NCBI RefSeq assembly: GCF_004912165.1
Contig: NZ_STGV01000006.1
Coordinates: forward strand, 124,001-188,000
From: Peteryoungia ipomoeae
Lineage (GTDB): Bacteria > Pseudomonadota > Alphaproteobacteria > Rhizobiales > Rhizobiaceae
Direction of reading: 5' to 3'
DNA length: 64,000 nucleotides
Shown in pieces: positions 46,307 to 55,496 of the stretch (positions within the stretch are counted from its first letter, which is position 1; each line of letters opens with the position of its first letter). The notes under the pieces were generated by a model. The model was not told where the DNA came from and made no database searches. It saw only the letters and a list, made by a program, of their open reading frames with translations. The position numbers and the translations under genes are program-made.

Positions 46307-47292
46307 GCCGCGTCCTCCATGGCATGCAGATCCGACGGCGCCCAGGCGATGCGCACGGTCTCTCCCGCCTGCGGTGCGGGCTGGCCGGCGGGCACGGACA
46401 GGGCAAGCGGTGCGATCGCGGTATCGACGAAGAGTTTCGTCGAGGCGCCGAGGAAGCTCGTCGAGCGCACGGTGGCGCTGACGCCGCCTTCGGAGACAAG
46501 GCGGATTGCCTCTGGCCTCAGGCTCGTCCAGCGGGCTTCGCCGCCAAGCGCCTTCATCGCCTCAGGCGCGATGACATTGGAGGAGCCGACGAAATCCGCG
46601 ACGAAGCGGGTTTTCGGGCGGTTGTAGATGTCGTGCGGTGTGCCGGCCTGGACGATCTTTCCGTCGTTGAAGACGGCAACGCGGTCGGCCATGGAGAGCG
46701 CCTCGCCCTGGTCATGGGTGACGAAGACGAAGGTGATGCCGAGCGCCCGCTGCAGGCTTTTCAGCTCTTCCTGCATCTGCTCGCGCAGCTTCAGGTCCAG
46801 TGCGCCGAGCGGTTCGTCGAGCAGCAGAACCTTCGGCTTGTTGACCAGCGCGCGGGCAAGGGCGACGCGCTGACGCTGGCCGCCGGAGAGTTGGCCGGGC
46901 TTGCGGGCGCCGTAACCGGGTAGCTTGACCATGTCGAGCGCCTGTTCGGCTGCGCGGTGGCGCTCGGCCTTGCCCATGCCCTTCACCATCAGGCCATAGG
47001 CGACATTGTCGAGAATGTTCAAATGCGGGAAGAGGGCGTAGTCCTGGAAAACCGTGTTGACGTTGCGCCGATAGGGCGGCACGCCGCCTGCGGCCTCTCC
47101 AAAGATTTCGATCTCGCCCGATGTCGGCTGTTCGAAGCCCGCGATCAGGCGCAGGCAGGTCGTCTTGCCCGACCCCGAAGGCCCCAGCATGGCGAAGAAT
47201 TCGCCGGGTGCCACGGTCAGGTCGACGGCATCGACGGCTTTGACGGTGCCGAAATGGCGCGAGACCTTCGAGAAGGAGACGGCTGCGGTCAT
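46303..47292 (-). CDS. ydcT: Polyamine-type ABC ATPase (YdcT/PotA-like)
   Basis: 329 residues. Walker A GPSGSGKTT (37-45), Q-loop VFQDYALFPHL, signature LSGGQRQRVALARAL, Walker B VLLLDEPLGALD and the switch His in VTHDQGEAL are all intact. The C-terminal TOBE domain (about 245-325) is typical of PotA/MalK ATPases. A 199-base gap with a strong hairpin separates it from the upstream binding-protein gene. GGAG lies seven bases before the ATG. Confidence 0.93.
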   Translation of the reverse strand: MTAAVSFSKVSRHFGTVKAVDAVDLTVAPGEFFAMLGPSGSGKTTCLRLIAGFEQPTSGEIEIFGEAAGGVPPYRRNVNTVFQDYALFPHLNILDNVAYGLMVKGMGKAERHRAAEQALDMVKLPGYGARKPGQLSGGQRQRVALARALVNKPKVLLLDEPLGALDLKLREQMQEELKSLQRALGITFVFVTHDQGEALSMADRVAVFNDGKIVQAGTPHDIYNRPKTRFVADFVGSSNVIAPEAMKALGGEARWTSLRPEAIRLVSEGGVSATVRSTSFLGASTKLFVDTAIAPLALSVPAGQPAPQAGETVRIAWAPSDLHAMEDAA

Positions 47293-47318
47293 GGAAGGGC
47301 TCCAGCGTTGTCTATTGG

Positions 47319-47461
47319 CCCCTCATCCGCCTGCCGGCACCTTCGCCCCGCAGGCGGGGAGAAGGGCGCAATTTCGCCGGCCTCGCAGAGCGTCAGCTGA
47401 CATCATTCAGAGCGGTGGTTCGGGGCAAGTCCCCTCTCCCCGTTCACGGGGAGAGGGTTAG
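47319..47461. repeat. RIME-like intergenic palindromic element, copy 1
   Basis: Begins CCCCTCATCCGCCTGCCGGC, with CCGCCTG (47327-47333) pairing with CAGGCGG (47351-47357). It ends with a perfect hairpin, CCCTCTCCCCG-TTCA-CGGGGAGAGGG (47432-47457). It lies between the binding-protein and ATPase genes. Such mosaic palindromes are typical of rhizobial intergenic regions, and here may protect or attenuate the transcript. Confidence 0.7.
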
Positions 47462-47491
47462 GGTGAAGGGCCAGATGCCCCAGAGCGTTGC

Positions 47492-48649
47492 TTAACGGCC
47501 GCCGATGACGCCGATGTAGTCGGAAACCCAGCGGTGATAGGGCACGCATTCGCCCTGGCTGCATTTCGAGGTCGGGGTGCGCCAGAACTTGATCTTGTCG
47601 AAGTTCTCGTAGCCGTTGGTCTTGCAGCCTTCGTCGCCATAAAGCGCATTGCCCTTGCAGGCGGCGGGAACGGAAGGGACTGTGCCGAACCAGGCGGAGA
47701 CATCACCCTGGACCTTGGGCGAGAGCGAGTGCTCCATCCACATATAGGCGCAGTTGGGGTGCTCGCTTTCGGCATGTAGCATGGTCGTATCGGCCCAGCC
47801 GGTGACGCCTTCCTCGGGGAAGGTGGATGCGATCTTGGCGCCTTCGGCCTTCATCAGGTTGACCTGGAAGGGCCAGGAGCCGGAGGCCGCGACGCCTTCG
47901 TTCTTGAAGTCGTCGATTTGGATCATGGCGTCGTGCCAGTAGCGGCCGACGAGCTGACGCTGGCCACGCAGGAGGTCAAGCGCCGCCTTGTACTGGTCCT
48001 CGTTCAGCTCGTAAGGGTCCTTGATGCCGAGTTCGGGCTTATGGGCCATCAGGTAGAGGGCGGCATCCGCCACATAAATCGGGCCGTCATAGGCCTGGAC
48101 GCGGCCCTTGTTGGACTTGCCGTCGGGAAGGTTCATTTCCTCGAACACGACCTTCCAGCTCTTCGGAGCCTCGCCCTTGAAGACATCGGTGTTGTACATC
48201 AGGACATTGGCGCCCCAGACATAAGGCGTGCCGTAGTGCACGCCGTCCTTGGTGTGCCAGGGCGCATTCTGCAGGCGCTCGTCGATGGTCTTCCAGGAGG
48301 GGATGAGATCGGTGTTGATCGGCTGGACGCGCTTGCCGGCCACGAGGCGCAGCGACGCATCGCCCGAGGCGGTGACTAGGTCAAAGCCGCCCTCGTTCAT
48401 CAGCGCCACCATTTCATCCGAGGTGGCCGCGGTCTTGACCGAGACCTTGCAGCCGCTCGACTTTTCGAACTCGGTGACCCAGTCGTAATTCTTGTCAGTT
48501 TCACCGCGCTCGATATAGCCGGCCCAGGCAACGATCGACAGCGCGCCTTCACCCGATCCCAGTTCCTTTAGCGGTTCCTGGGCAAACGATGCCGTGGTCA
48601 TGCTGAGGACGGAAGCAAGGGCTGTGCAGCATTTCAGTATCGATTTCAT
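47492..48649 (-). CDS. ydcS: Polyamine-type ABC solute-binding protein (YdcS/PotD-like)
   Basis: 385 residues, periplasmic. The signal peptide is about 23 residues, ending TTASFA-QE. The mature domain has LSIVAWAGYIERGETDK near its start and KVSVKTAATSDEMVALM, features of PotD/YdcS binding proteins. The C-terminal part has several Cys (AACKGN, DEGCKTNG, TSKCSQGECVPYHRW) that could form disulfides, as in YdcS relatives. The ATG has GGGAG nine bases upstream; the longer in-frame reading runs into a repeat element. It delivers putrescine or a related amine to YdcUV. Confidence 0.9.
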   Translation of the reverse strand: MKSILKCCTALASVLSMTTASFAQEPLKELGSGEGALSIVAWAGYIERGETDKNYDWVTEFEKSSGCKVSVKTAATSDEMVALMNEGGFDLVTASGDASLRLVAGKRVQPINTDLIPSWKTIDERLQNAPWHTKDGVHYGTPYVWGANVLMYNTDVFKGEAPKSWKVVFEEMNLPDGKSNKGRVQAYDGPIYVADAALYLMAHKPELGIKDPYELNEDQYKAALDLLRGQRQLVGRYWHDAMIQIDDFKNEGVAASGSWPFQVNLMKAEGAKIASTFPEEGVTGWADTTMLHAESEHPNCAYMWMEHSLSPKVQGDVSAWFGTVPSVPAACKGNALYGDEGCKTNGYENFDKIKFWRTPTSKCSQGECVPYHRWVSDYIGVIGGR

Positions 48650-49127
48650 CGCGACGTCTCCCGGTTGTGAGTGGCCACTTGTGCGGCTCAATGTTCCCGA
48701 GGTGAAGGTGCCGCGATTACGCCGCATTCGCAAATTCATTCGCCAGAATGTCGATATCGGCTTTTCCGATAGCTCTACGTTTTTTTGCGGTGTGTGCCAT
48801 TCATCCCCTGCCGGCACCTTCTCTCCGCAGGGGGGAAGGTGCCGACGGCTGGCCCTGGTGTTCTTCTGCACGTTCACCAGGAGGAGGTGCTGGCGTTCGA
48901 CAAGCTCAGGAGGCGGATGAGGGGTAGACCGCATCGCCTATTGCGGCCATCAAACCGCCGACCCGATCGCCCCCTACGGCTCTCGACTGGTCGATCTCCG
49001 GCATAATTGAATTGAAGCTTGTGGCTCAGCCCCATAAAACCTGCTGGCGCTATTTTTTGATTGCGGCAGCCGATCTCTGTCCTCGGAGCGTGTATCGGTT
49101 TGAATGGAAGCTGACAGAGGAATGCAG
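48650..49127. other. 478-base region upstream of the polyamine operon
   Basis: Contains the ydcS promoter somewhere in 48650-48790 (none assigned with confidence), a RIME-like element at 48800-48925, and a small stem TATCGG/CCGATA (48755-48771) followed after eight bases by a T-run. No gene is seen. Confidence 0.5.
48800..48925. repeat. RIME-like intergenic element, copy 2
   Basis: Starts TCATCCCCTGCCGGCACCTT, sharing with copy 1 the block CTGCCGGCACCTTC plus CCGCAGG. It ends AGGCGGATGAGGGG, the inverted form of the copy 1 beginning. Internal arms CCGGCACCTT and AAGGTGCCG can pair. The two copies lie on either side of the ydcS gene. Confidence 0.65.
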
Positions 49128-49526
49128 ATGTCGATCACGGTCCAGAAAACAATCCCTGCTGCGCGAATGCATCAGTTCCACCAGATGGTCGAGCGGTGGC
49201 TTCAGGAAGGTCCGATCAAGCTTGCGACCAATGCCACGATCACCGCGATGGACAATGCCGAAATCCCCAAGGAAGAACAGGCGGCGATCATCGAGGACCG
49301 GGACATCATCATGAAACACAATATGCGCCTCGGCCTGATCAGCGAAATCTTCGCGGCGGCCATCGAGAAGGCTGTGAAATCATCCCGTTCCGGACAGGAG
49401 GCACAGGACGAGATCGCTCGATTGATCGTGACTGCGATCGGCATCCGCCAAGCCGACGAGAGTGAGCTGGTCACGTTCACCTTCGCTACCCAAAGCGAGG
49501 CCGATGCATTCAACGGGCTCGCCTGA
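49128..49526 (+). CDS. Small hypothetical protein
   Basis: 132 residues, no signal peptide or membrane segment. It begins MSITVQKTIPAARMHQFHQM and is rich in helix-forming residues, with EEQAAIIEDRDIIMKHNMRLG in the middle. I recognise no domain. The ATG at 49128 has AGAGG seven bases upstream; ATGs at 49104 and 49122 are less well placed. Codon use resembles neighbouring genes, supporting a real gene. It stands alone between the polyamine operon and a small membrane-protein gene. Confidence 0.6.
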   Translation: MSITVQKTIPAARMHQFHQMVERWLQEGPIKLATNATITAMDNAEIPKEEQAAIIEDRDIIMKHNMRLGLISEIFAAAIEKAVKSSRSGQEAQDEIARLIVTAIGIRQADESELVTFTFATQSEADAFNGLA

Positions 49527-49675
49527 CGGGCACGATCGGCGCTTCTGTGCCATGACCTCAACCGGCCCGAAGCGGACTTCAGACAAACAAAGTAACATTG
49601 CATTTGCCTTCAGAAATTAACAGGTTGCCAGAACAGGCTCCGCTATCCTTCGCGAACGAATTTGCGGAGAGTGCA

Positions 49676-50002
49676 ATGAGTCGATTTGTTTTTACTTTGC
49701 TTTTTGGTCTGGCGGTCGCGGCAACTGGAATTGGCGCAAGACATTATGTTCAAGCGTTGGGACCCTATGGGCTTGTCGCTGTGATGTGGGCAACCATTGC
49801 GATCTTCATGATGATCTGGCGTTCGCTTTCGGTCTCAGCGTTCGTTTCAAGCATCACTATTTCCAGCGCGATCTGTTTGCCCATCATTGCATACCTGATC
49901 AACAAGTGGCTAGGTTTTGGAGTAGGTGCGGTAATTTTCTATCTAGCCTCTAAATGGGCTGAAAAACTGAAAGATCGGTCGTCACCAAACGTTGGTCAAT
50001 GA
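49676..50002 (+). CDS. Small hypothetical membrane protein
   Basis: 108 residues with about three to four hydrophobic helices (roughly 3-22, 27-46, 50-70 and 74-90) and a charged C-terminal tail (EKLKDRSSPNVGQ). No family recognised. The start follows GCGGAG at seven bases; a longer reading from 49598 lacks a ribosome site. Base composition is richer in A and T than adjacent genes, which may indicate recent acquisition. Confidence 0.55.
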   Translation: MSRFVFTLLFGLAVAATGIGARHYVQALGPYGLVAVMWATIAIFMMIWRSLSVSAFVSSITISSAICLPIIAYLINKWLGFGVGAVIFYLASKWAEKLKDRSSPNVGQ

Positions 50003-50095
50003 CCGCAGTTGGCGCAAAGCGGTAACGTGACACCACCGTCGACTGGTGGCACCCTCTACATAAGCCCGTCAGATGTGCGTGGCCGGACAGAACGG

Positions 50096-51004
50096 TCACC
50101 GCAGCCTTCCACTCCGGCTTGCCTCCGCAATCCCGACAAAATCGCGTGCCGATTGCGGCAGGCTCGAGCCCTTGCGCCAGACCATGCCGACCTGCACCAC
50201 CGGCAGCGCACCTGACACATCTCGGCTTTCGATGCGGTCGCCTTCGAGCGACCAGGGACGGTAGACGAGATCGGGGAGCAGGGCCACGCCGGCGCCTGTC
50301 GCGACCAGGCTGCGGACGGCTTCCACGGAGCGGGTGCGGAAGGCAACATGGGGGCGGGCGCCCAGTGCCGAGAGGAGCTTGCCGGTATTTTCCTCGATTT
50401 CGTCGACCGTCAGCATGATCAGCGGCTCGCGGGCGATGTCCTGCACCGAGATGATGTCGGCCGAGACGAGGGGATGGCCAATCGGCAGCCAGAGTCTGTA
50501 TGGCGAGGTTTCCAAGATCTCTGCCTGCAGCGCCATGCGGTCGCGCAGGTTGGAGATGACCATGACGGCGACATCGAGTTCGCCGCCGATCAGCAGGTGT
50601 TCCAGATAAGACCCGTTATCCTCCAGGGCGGAAACCTCGACGCCCGGGCAGGCTCGGCGATAGCGGGCGAGGAGATCGGAGAGGACATAGCCAGCAACGA
50701 GCGAGGTGACGCCGATGTTCAGCGTGCCGCCAGTGTCGTTCCGGGTTTCGGCGAAGACGTTGCGGGCATCCGAGACGTCCGCGAGGATCTTCGTTGCATG
50801 CCGGAGAAACTGGTGACCGTTATAGGTGATGGTGAGGCCGCGCGGATGTCGTTCGAACAGTTCCACGCCGAGATCGCCCTCAAGTTCCTTGATTGCCTCG
50901 GTTACTGAAGACTGCGAGATCGAGAGGTTCTGGGCGGCACGCGTGACGGAGCCCTGTTCGGCGACGGCGATGAAATACTGAAGCTGACGAAAGGTAAAAG
51001 CCAT
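50096..51004 (-). CDS. LysR-family transcriptional regulator
   Basis: 302 residues. The winged helix (1-60) has FRQLQYFIAVAEQGSVTRAA and LSISQSSVTEAIKELEGDLG; the effector-binding domain spans about 90-290. It resembles regulators of the CynR/OxyR-like branch. Neighbouring genes on both sides belong to other systems and the closest, a sugar ABC ATPase gene, lies on the same strand 258 bases upstream, so its target is unclear. No divergent partner is adjacent. Confidence 0.88.
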   Translation of the reverse strand: MAFTFRQLQYFIAVAEQGSVTRAAQNLSISQSSVTEAIKELEGDLGVELFERHPRGLTITYNGHQFLRHATKILADVSDARNVFAETRNDTGGTLNIGVTSLVAGYVLSDLLARYRRACPGVEVSALEDNGSYLEHLLIGGELDVAVMVISNLRDRMALQAEILETSPYRLWLPIGHPLVSADIISVQDIAREPLIMLTVDEIEENTGKLLSALGARPHVAFRTRSVEAVRSLVATGAGVALLPDLVYRPWSLEGDRIESRDVSGALPVVQVGMVWRKGSSLPQSARDFVGIAEASRSGRLR

Positions 51005-51262
51005 GCCTCACTGAAGCACGCCGTACCGTCACTCGACAAGCGTCCCAACGATGATGGTTTGCGGGTCCAGAGATGCAAATGTCGCCATATCTGAGGATCC
51101 GCCAGCGCCCGCCATTGTCAACTTGCGGCACGCATGAAGGCAATCCAGAAGGTCAGACAGTCGACGAGTGATGAACGTCGCCGATGCCACCTCCATGAGC
51201 AGGCCCGCGGCATGCGAATTTCTCAATCCGAGCCTCGCTGAGCGATTTGGCGTGCCGCGCCA

Positions 51263-52336
51263 TCAAAGGTCCATTCTTCGTTCCGTCTTGTCGTCGAACA
51301 GATGAAGGTTGGCGATGTCGAAGGCAAGCGGCAGGGCGTCGCCGGGGGTGAAACGATGGCGATCTGCCGTTACGACGTTGATCTCAGGTTTTGTCGCCGA
51401 TCCGAGATAGGTCATTGCTCCCGTGCTCTCAATCGAGCCGACCGGCATTGTCATCATCGCCTGCTCAACCGGAACCAGACGCAGATGTTCGGGCCTGAGA
51501 CCGATGGTCAGAGAGAGCCCGGTCGGCAGTTCCCGGTCAAGGCGGATCTCCTGGCGTCCGCCGACATCGACAAGCAGTGATCGCCCGCTCTCGCCAACCG
51601 TCGCCGGGATGAAGTTCATTGCCGGCGAGCCGATAAAGCCGGCCACGAACTTGCTGACCGGACGGTCATAGAGGTCGAGGGGCGCGCCCTGCTGTTCGAT
51701 CACGCCCTGGCGCATGACGACGACATGGTCGGCCATGGTCATCGCCTCGATCTGGTCATGCGTGACATAGACGGAGGTCGCACCAAGGCGATCATGCAGC
51801 GAGCGGATCTCCTTGCGCATATGTACGCGCAGCGCCGCATCGAGATTGGAAAGCGGCTCGTCGAACAGGAAGGCCTTCGGGTGCCGGATGATCGCCCGGC
51901 TCATCGCCACGCGCTGTCGCTGGCCACCGGAGAGTTCGCGCGGATAGCGATGCAGGAGATTGGACAAGCCCGTGGTGACGGCCACCTCTTCCGCAGCCTT
52001 CTTCGCCTCGGCCTTCTTCACCCCGCGAATGCGCAGCGAATAGGTGAGGTTTTCCTCCACCGTCATATGTGGGTAAAGCGCATAGGACTGGAACACCATG
52101 GCAAGATCCCGCTTGCGCGGCGGCACCCCGTTCATCCGCTCGCCCCCAATGACGAGATCCCCTGCGGAAATGCTTTCAAGGCCGGCCAGCGAGCGCAGCA
52201 GCGTGGACTTGCCGCAACCGGACGGGCCGACAAGTGCGACGAAGGATCCCTTGCGGATCTTCAAGTCAATGTCCCGCAGCGCGTGATAGGCACCGTAATA
52301 CTTGTTGACGCCGGAGAGTTCGATCTGATGGGTCAT
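51263..52336 (-). CDS. Sugar ABC transporter ATPase (MalK/UgpC-like)
   Basis: 357 residues. Walker A GPSGCGKST, Q-loop VFQSYALYPHMTV, signature LSGGQRQRVAMSRAI, Walker B AFLFDEPLSNLD and the switch His in VTHDQIEAMTMAD are intact. A C-terminal TOBE/regulatory domain (about 235-357) follows. It powers the CUT1-type importer encoded upstream. The ATG overlaps the preceding permease stop (ATGA) with GGAG seven bases before. It is the last gene of the LacI-controlled sugar operon. Confidence 0.93.
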   Translation of the reverse strand: MTHQIELSGVNKYYGAYHALRDIDLKIRKGSFVALVGPSGCGKSTLLRSLAGLESISAGDLVIGGERMNGVPPRKRDLAMVFQSYALYPHMTVEENLTYSLRIRGVKKAEAKKAAEEVAVTTGLSNLLHRYPRELSGGQRQRVAMSRAIIRHPKAFLFDEPLSNLDAALRVHMRKEIRSLHDRLGATSVYVTHDQIEAMTMADHVVVMRQGVIEQQGAPLDLYDRPVSKFVAGFIGSPAMNFIPATVGESGRSLLVDVGGRQEIRLDRELPTGLSLTIGLRPEHLRLVPVEQAMMTMPVGSIESTGAMTYLGSATKPEINVVTADRHRFTPGDALPLAFDIANLHLFDDKTERRMDL

Positions 52337-53160
52337 TTGAGAGCTCCAGACGTGAGACCGGAAACGATCCGGCGCTGCAGAAGGACGAAGACGGCGAGGA
52401 TAGGGGTTACATACATGGTGGCAAAGGCCATGATGTTGTTCCATTCATTGGTGTTCGGACCCATGAAGGAATTGAGGCCGACGCTGGCGGGTTGGTACTC
52501 CGCCGCCTGGATGATCGACTTCGAATAGACGAACTCCCCGAAGGCCTGCATGAAGATCAGGATTGCGGAGACGAGGATGCCGTTACGGGCCAGCGGCAGC
52601 ACGATGTTGAAGAAGGCACCGACCCGCGAATTGCCATCGACAAGCGCCGCCTCCTCCAGTTCCATCGGCACGCTCATGAAGGTTGCGCGGACAAGAACCA
52701 CGAAGAAGGGCATGCTTTTCGCGGCAATCGCGATGATGACGGCGAGACGCGGCGTCTCGAGCAGGCCGATCTGCGAGAAGCCGACAAAGATCGGCGTGAT
52801 CATCAGCGACGCAGGCAGGACCTGCAGCATGAGGATGAGGAATAGCCCGACATCGACCCAGCCATTGCGATAACGGGCCAGCACATAGGCGCAGCCTGTG
52901 CCGAGCACGGTGATCAGCGCCACCGCGCCGAAGGCGATGACAAGCGAATTCCACATGTAGCGGGCGAGGTTCCGGCTTTCCCAGACATAGGGGAAAGCGG
53001 CCCATTGCGGGTCGCTCGGCCAGAAACTCGGCGGCGTGGCGAACATCGCCGAACCGTTCTTCACCGTGGTGATATACATCCAGTAGAGCGGGAAGAGATA
53101 GATGGCGGCCAGCAGGAGCGCGATGGCGAGCATCAGTCGGTTGCGTACAGTCTCGCTCAT
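52333..53160 (-). CDS. Sugar ABC permease (MalG/UgpE-like)
   Basis: 275 residues, six membrane helices. The coupling loop is ELEEAALVDGNSRVGAFFNIVLP, the CUT1 EAA motif. An early LFPLYWMYITTVKN stretch is typical of MalG-type permeases. Both ends overlap neighbouring genes by four bases (ATGA), so the operon is tightly coupled. Confidence 0.93.
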   Translation of the reverse strand: MSETVRNRLMLAIALLLAAIYLFPLYWMYITTVKNGSAMFATPPSFWPSDPQWAAFPYVWESRNLARYMWNSLVIAFGAVALITVLGTGCAYVLARYRNGWVDVGLFLILMLQVLPASLMITPIFVGFSQIGLLETPRLAVIIAIAAKSMPFFVVLVRATFMSVPMELEEAALVDGNSRVGAFFNIVLPLARNGILVSAILIFMQAFGEFVYSKSIIQAAEYQPASVGLNSFMGPNTNEWNNIMAFATMYVTPILAVFVLLQRRIVSGLTSGALK

Positions 53161-54059
53161 CCGCGCACCTCCTGCCGGGTGGACCGGACATAAACGACCG
53201 AGGCCAGCATGACGAAGATGATCATGATTACCGAGATCGTCGCCCCCCGGGCAAAGTCATATTGCTTGAAGGAAAGGTCCCAGGCCCAGTACTGCGCGAC
53301 ATTGGAGGAATTGTTCGGCCCGCCCGCCGTGATCGCGGCAAACAGGTCGAATTGCTGCAGCGTGAAGATCAGCCCGAGCGAGACGATGGCGCCGATCGTG
53401 GAGCGCATCATCGGCAGCGTGATCGTGGTGAACCGCTGCCAGACATTGGCGCCATCGAGTTCGGCCGCCTCATAGAGATCCTTGGGGATGCCGGACAGGC
53501 CGACCGAGAGCAGGATCATGTTGAAGGAGGCCCCGAGCCAGATATTGGCAATGATCACGGCCCAGAGCGAATAGGTCGGGTCCGAGCGCCAGAAGATGTT
53601 GGCGGAAATGATCCCGGTCTCGCGCAGGAAATAGTTGAACACGCCGAAATCGCCGGAAAGTATCCAGTTCCAGATTGCGCCTACCACCAGACCCGGCATG
53701 ACCCAGGAGACGAGGAAGAGGCCGCGCAGCCAGGATGCGCCCGGAAAATTCGTCCAGAAGAACAGGGCAAGGCCAAAACCGATGACAAACTGGCCGGCAA
53801 TCGAGGCAATCACGAAGATCGCGGTATTGGTGAAGATCGGCCACGTCTCGCGCTGGGAGAAAAGCGCGACATAGTTCTTGAAGCCGACAAAGGGCCGGAA
53901 GAAGGTTCCGAGCGAGAACATGTCGACTTCCTGGAAACTCATCAGCACGTTGTAGAGCAGCGGCAGGCCGGACAGAAGAATGAGGAAACCGAGTGGAAAG
54001 GCAACGAGAGTGATGTCGAAGCCGCGTCCATCGGTCAGGCTGGATAGGATCTTGCGCAT
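53157..54059 (-). CDS. Sugar ABC permease (MalF/UgpA-like)
   Basis: 300 residues with six helices; the coupling motif is DLYEAAELDGANVWQRFTTITLP. The N-terminal LPLLYNVLMSFQEVDMFS stretch is typical of CUT1 permeases. The ATG with GGAGA seven bases upstream is chosen; an ATG 24 bases earlier is too close to its GGAG. It pairs with the MalG-like permease to import a mono- or oligosaccharide. Confidence 0.92.
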   Translation of the reverse strand: MRKILSSLTDGRGFDITLVAFPLGFLILLSGLPLLYNVLMSFQEVDMFSLGTFFRPFVGFKNYVALFSQRETWPIFTNTAIFVIASIAGQFVIGFGLALFFWTNFPGASWLRGLFLVSWVMPGLVVGAIWNWILSGDFGVFNYFLRETGIISANIFWRSDPTYSLWAVIIANIWLGASFNMILLSVGLSGIPKDLYEAAELDGANVWQRFTTITLPMMRSTIGAIVSLGLIFTLQQFDLFAAITAGGPNNSSNVAQYWAWDLSFKQYDFARGATISVIMIIFVMLASVVYVRSTRQEVRG

Positions 54060-54093
54060 CGCAGTCTCCGCTGAAGCGATCATGGCTCCGGTC

Positions 54094-54129
54094 GGGCCGC
54101 CCCCGCAGTTTGGGGAACGAGAGCGGCCC
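54094..54129 (-). promoter_or_regulatory. Intercistronic hairpin between sugar binding-protein and permease genes
   Basis: GGGCCGC and GCGGCCC pair, with an inner CCCC/GGGG stem. It sits in the 140-base gap after the binding-protein stop. It probably stabilises the upstream message or reduces read-through, giving more binding protein than permease. Confidence 0.45.
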
Positions 54130-54199
54130 TCCGGGAGGTTCGAATGGTCGAGGCGATCTCCGCCCATAATCGGGCAGCACTTGCGCCTCGACCGATAGC

Positions 54200-55435
54200 T
54201 CAGCCGGTGACCGCGCTGATCGTTTCAGCTGCCTGATCCAGCGCTTCCTTCGGCGTCATCTGGCCAGTCAGCGCGGCCTGGATCGCGTCCTGGATCGCCT
54301 TGGAAATCTTCGGCCATTCCGGATGCGGGCCACGGGCCTTGGCGTATTTCAGCTGCTCCTGGAAGACCTTCAGCCCGGCATCCTTCTTCTCATTGCCGGT
54401 GGCCGGCAGGGTGATGTCGGAACGGGCCGGAAGCTGGCCGTATTTCTCGAACATCACATTGTCCTGCGAGGCAAAAAATTCCAGCGCCTTGAACGCGGCC
54501 TCAGGATGCTTGCTGTTGGAGAAGATCGCATAGTTGAAGTCGCCCATGGCCGACGAACGCTCCGCGCCTTCCTGCGGCACCGGCAGAAGTGCCACGCGCC
54601 AGTCGAACTTGGCCTCTTCCGACATGCGGTTGAGTTCCCAGGGACCGGAAATTGCCATGGCGGCATTGCCGGAATTGAAGGTGCCGGTCGAATCCCACTG
54701 GCCGCGCGTCAGGCTGTCGGGCGAAGCGAGCTTCTCGTCCATGATGGTCTTCCAGGCTTCCAGCGCCTTGACCGCGCCATCGGCATTGATCTTCTCATAG
54801 CCGCCGCCGCCCATCTGGGCCCAGGGCAGGAACTGGAAGGTGCCCTCTTCGCTGGCCTTGGCCGAGAAAGCGAGACCATAGACGTTCTTCGAGGGATCGG
54901 TCAGCTTGCGCGCCGCGTCGATGAGCTCCGCCCAGGTCTGCGGCGGCTTGTCCGGATCAAGCCCCTTCGCCTTGAACATGTCGGCATTGTAGTAGAGCGC
55001 GATCGTGTTGGTCGCCTTCGGCACGCCGAAGAGCTTGCCGTCCCAGGTGACGGAGTTCAGCGGACCCGGGAAATAGTTCGCAGTCTTGATCACTTCCGAC
55101 TTTGCGACCATGTCGGTGATGTCGAGGAAGGCGCCGCGCGAGGCAAAGAGCGCATGCTCGGGATTGTCGACGGCGATGATGTCAGGCGCCTGACCGGTCG
55201 AATAGGCGCGCATGGCTTCGCTGACGACGTCATCGAACTGCACCAGCCGGTATTCGACCTTGATGCCCGGCTCCTTCTCGTCGAATTCGCGGGCCAGATT
55301 CCAGGCCGGCTGTTCCGGCTTGTCGAGGCTCCAGATGGTGATGGTGACTTCTTCCTGGGCATGCGCCTGCAGGGCGAAGCCGGACACGGAGGCCAGTGCA
55401 AACGCGCCGACCATCAGGCAATTCTTGATAGACAT
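54200..55435 (-). CDS. Sugar ABC solute-binding protein (SBP family 1)
   Basis: 411 residues, periplasmic. The signal peptide is about 26 residues, ending LQAHA-QE. The mature chain has [14 protein letters not shown], then [26 protein letters not shown], and [16 protein letters not shown], the usual pattern of family 1 sugar-binding proteins (MalE/UgpB type). The ATG follows AGGAGG. It lies 61 bases downstream of the isomerase gene and upstream of the permeases. The ligand is unknown, but the enzyme neighbours suggest a cyclic sugar or polyol. Confidence 0.92.
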   Translation of the reverse strand: MSIKNCLMVGAFALASVSGFALQAHAQEEVTITIWSLDKPEQPAWNLAREFDEKEPGIKVEYRLVQFDDVVSEAMRAYSTGQAPDIIAVDNPEHALFASRGAFLDITDMVAKSEVIKTANYFPGPLNSVTWDGKLFGVPKATNTIALYYNADMFKAKGLDPDKPPQTWAELIDAARKLTDPSKNVYGLAFSAKASEEGTFQFLPWAQMGGGGYEKINADGAVKALEAWKTIMDEKLASPDSLTRGQWDSTGTFNSGNAAMAISGPWELNRMSEEAKFDWRVALLPVPQEGAERSSAMGDFNYAIFSNSKHPEAAFKALEFFASQDNVMFEKYGQLPARSDITLPATGNEKKDAGLKVFQEQLKYAKARGPHPEWPKISKAIQDAIQAALTGQMTPKEALDQAAETISAVTG

Positions 55436-55496
55436 GCTCTCCTCCTTTGGGTTGACCATTGATCTTGCCGACTTCCTCCAAGCCGGCAGGCAGTCT

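Noticed and set aside
48755..48786. Stem TATCGG/CCGATA followed by a T-run, as a + strand terminator
   Set aside because: No + strand gene lies upstream and the T-run is eight bases from the stem.
54323..55462. 379-codon + strand frame opposite the sugar-binding protein
   Set aside because: Shadow of a clear binding-protein gene; no domain and no ribosome site.
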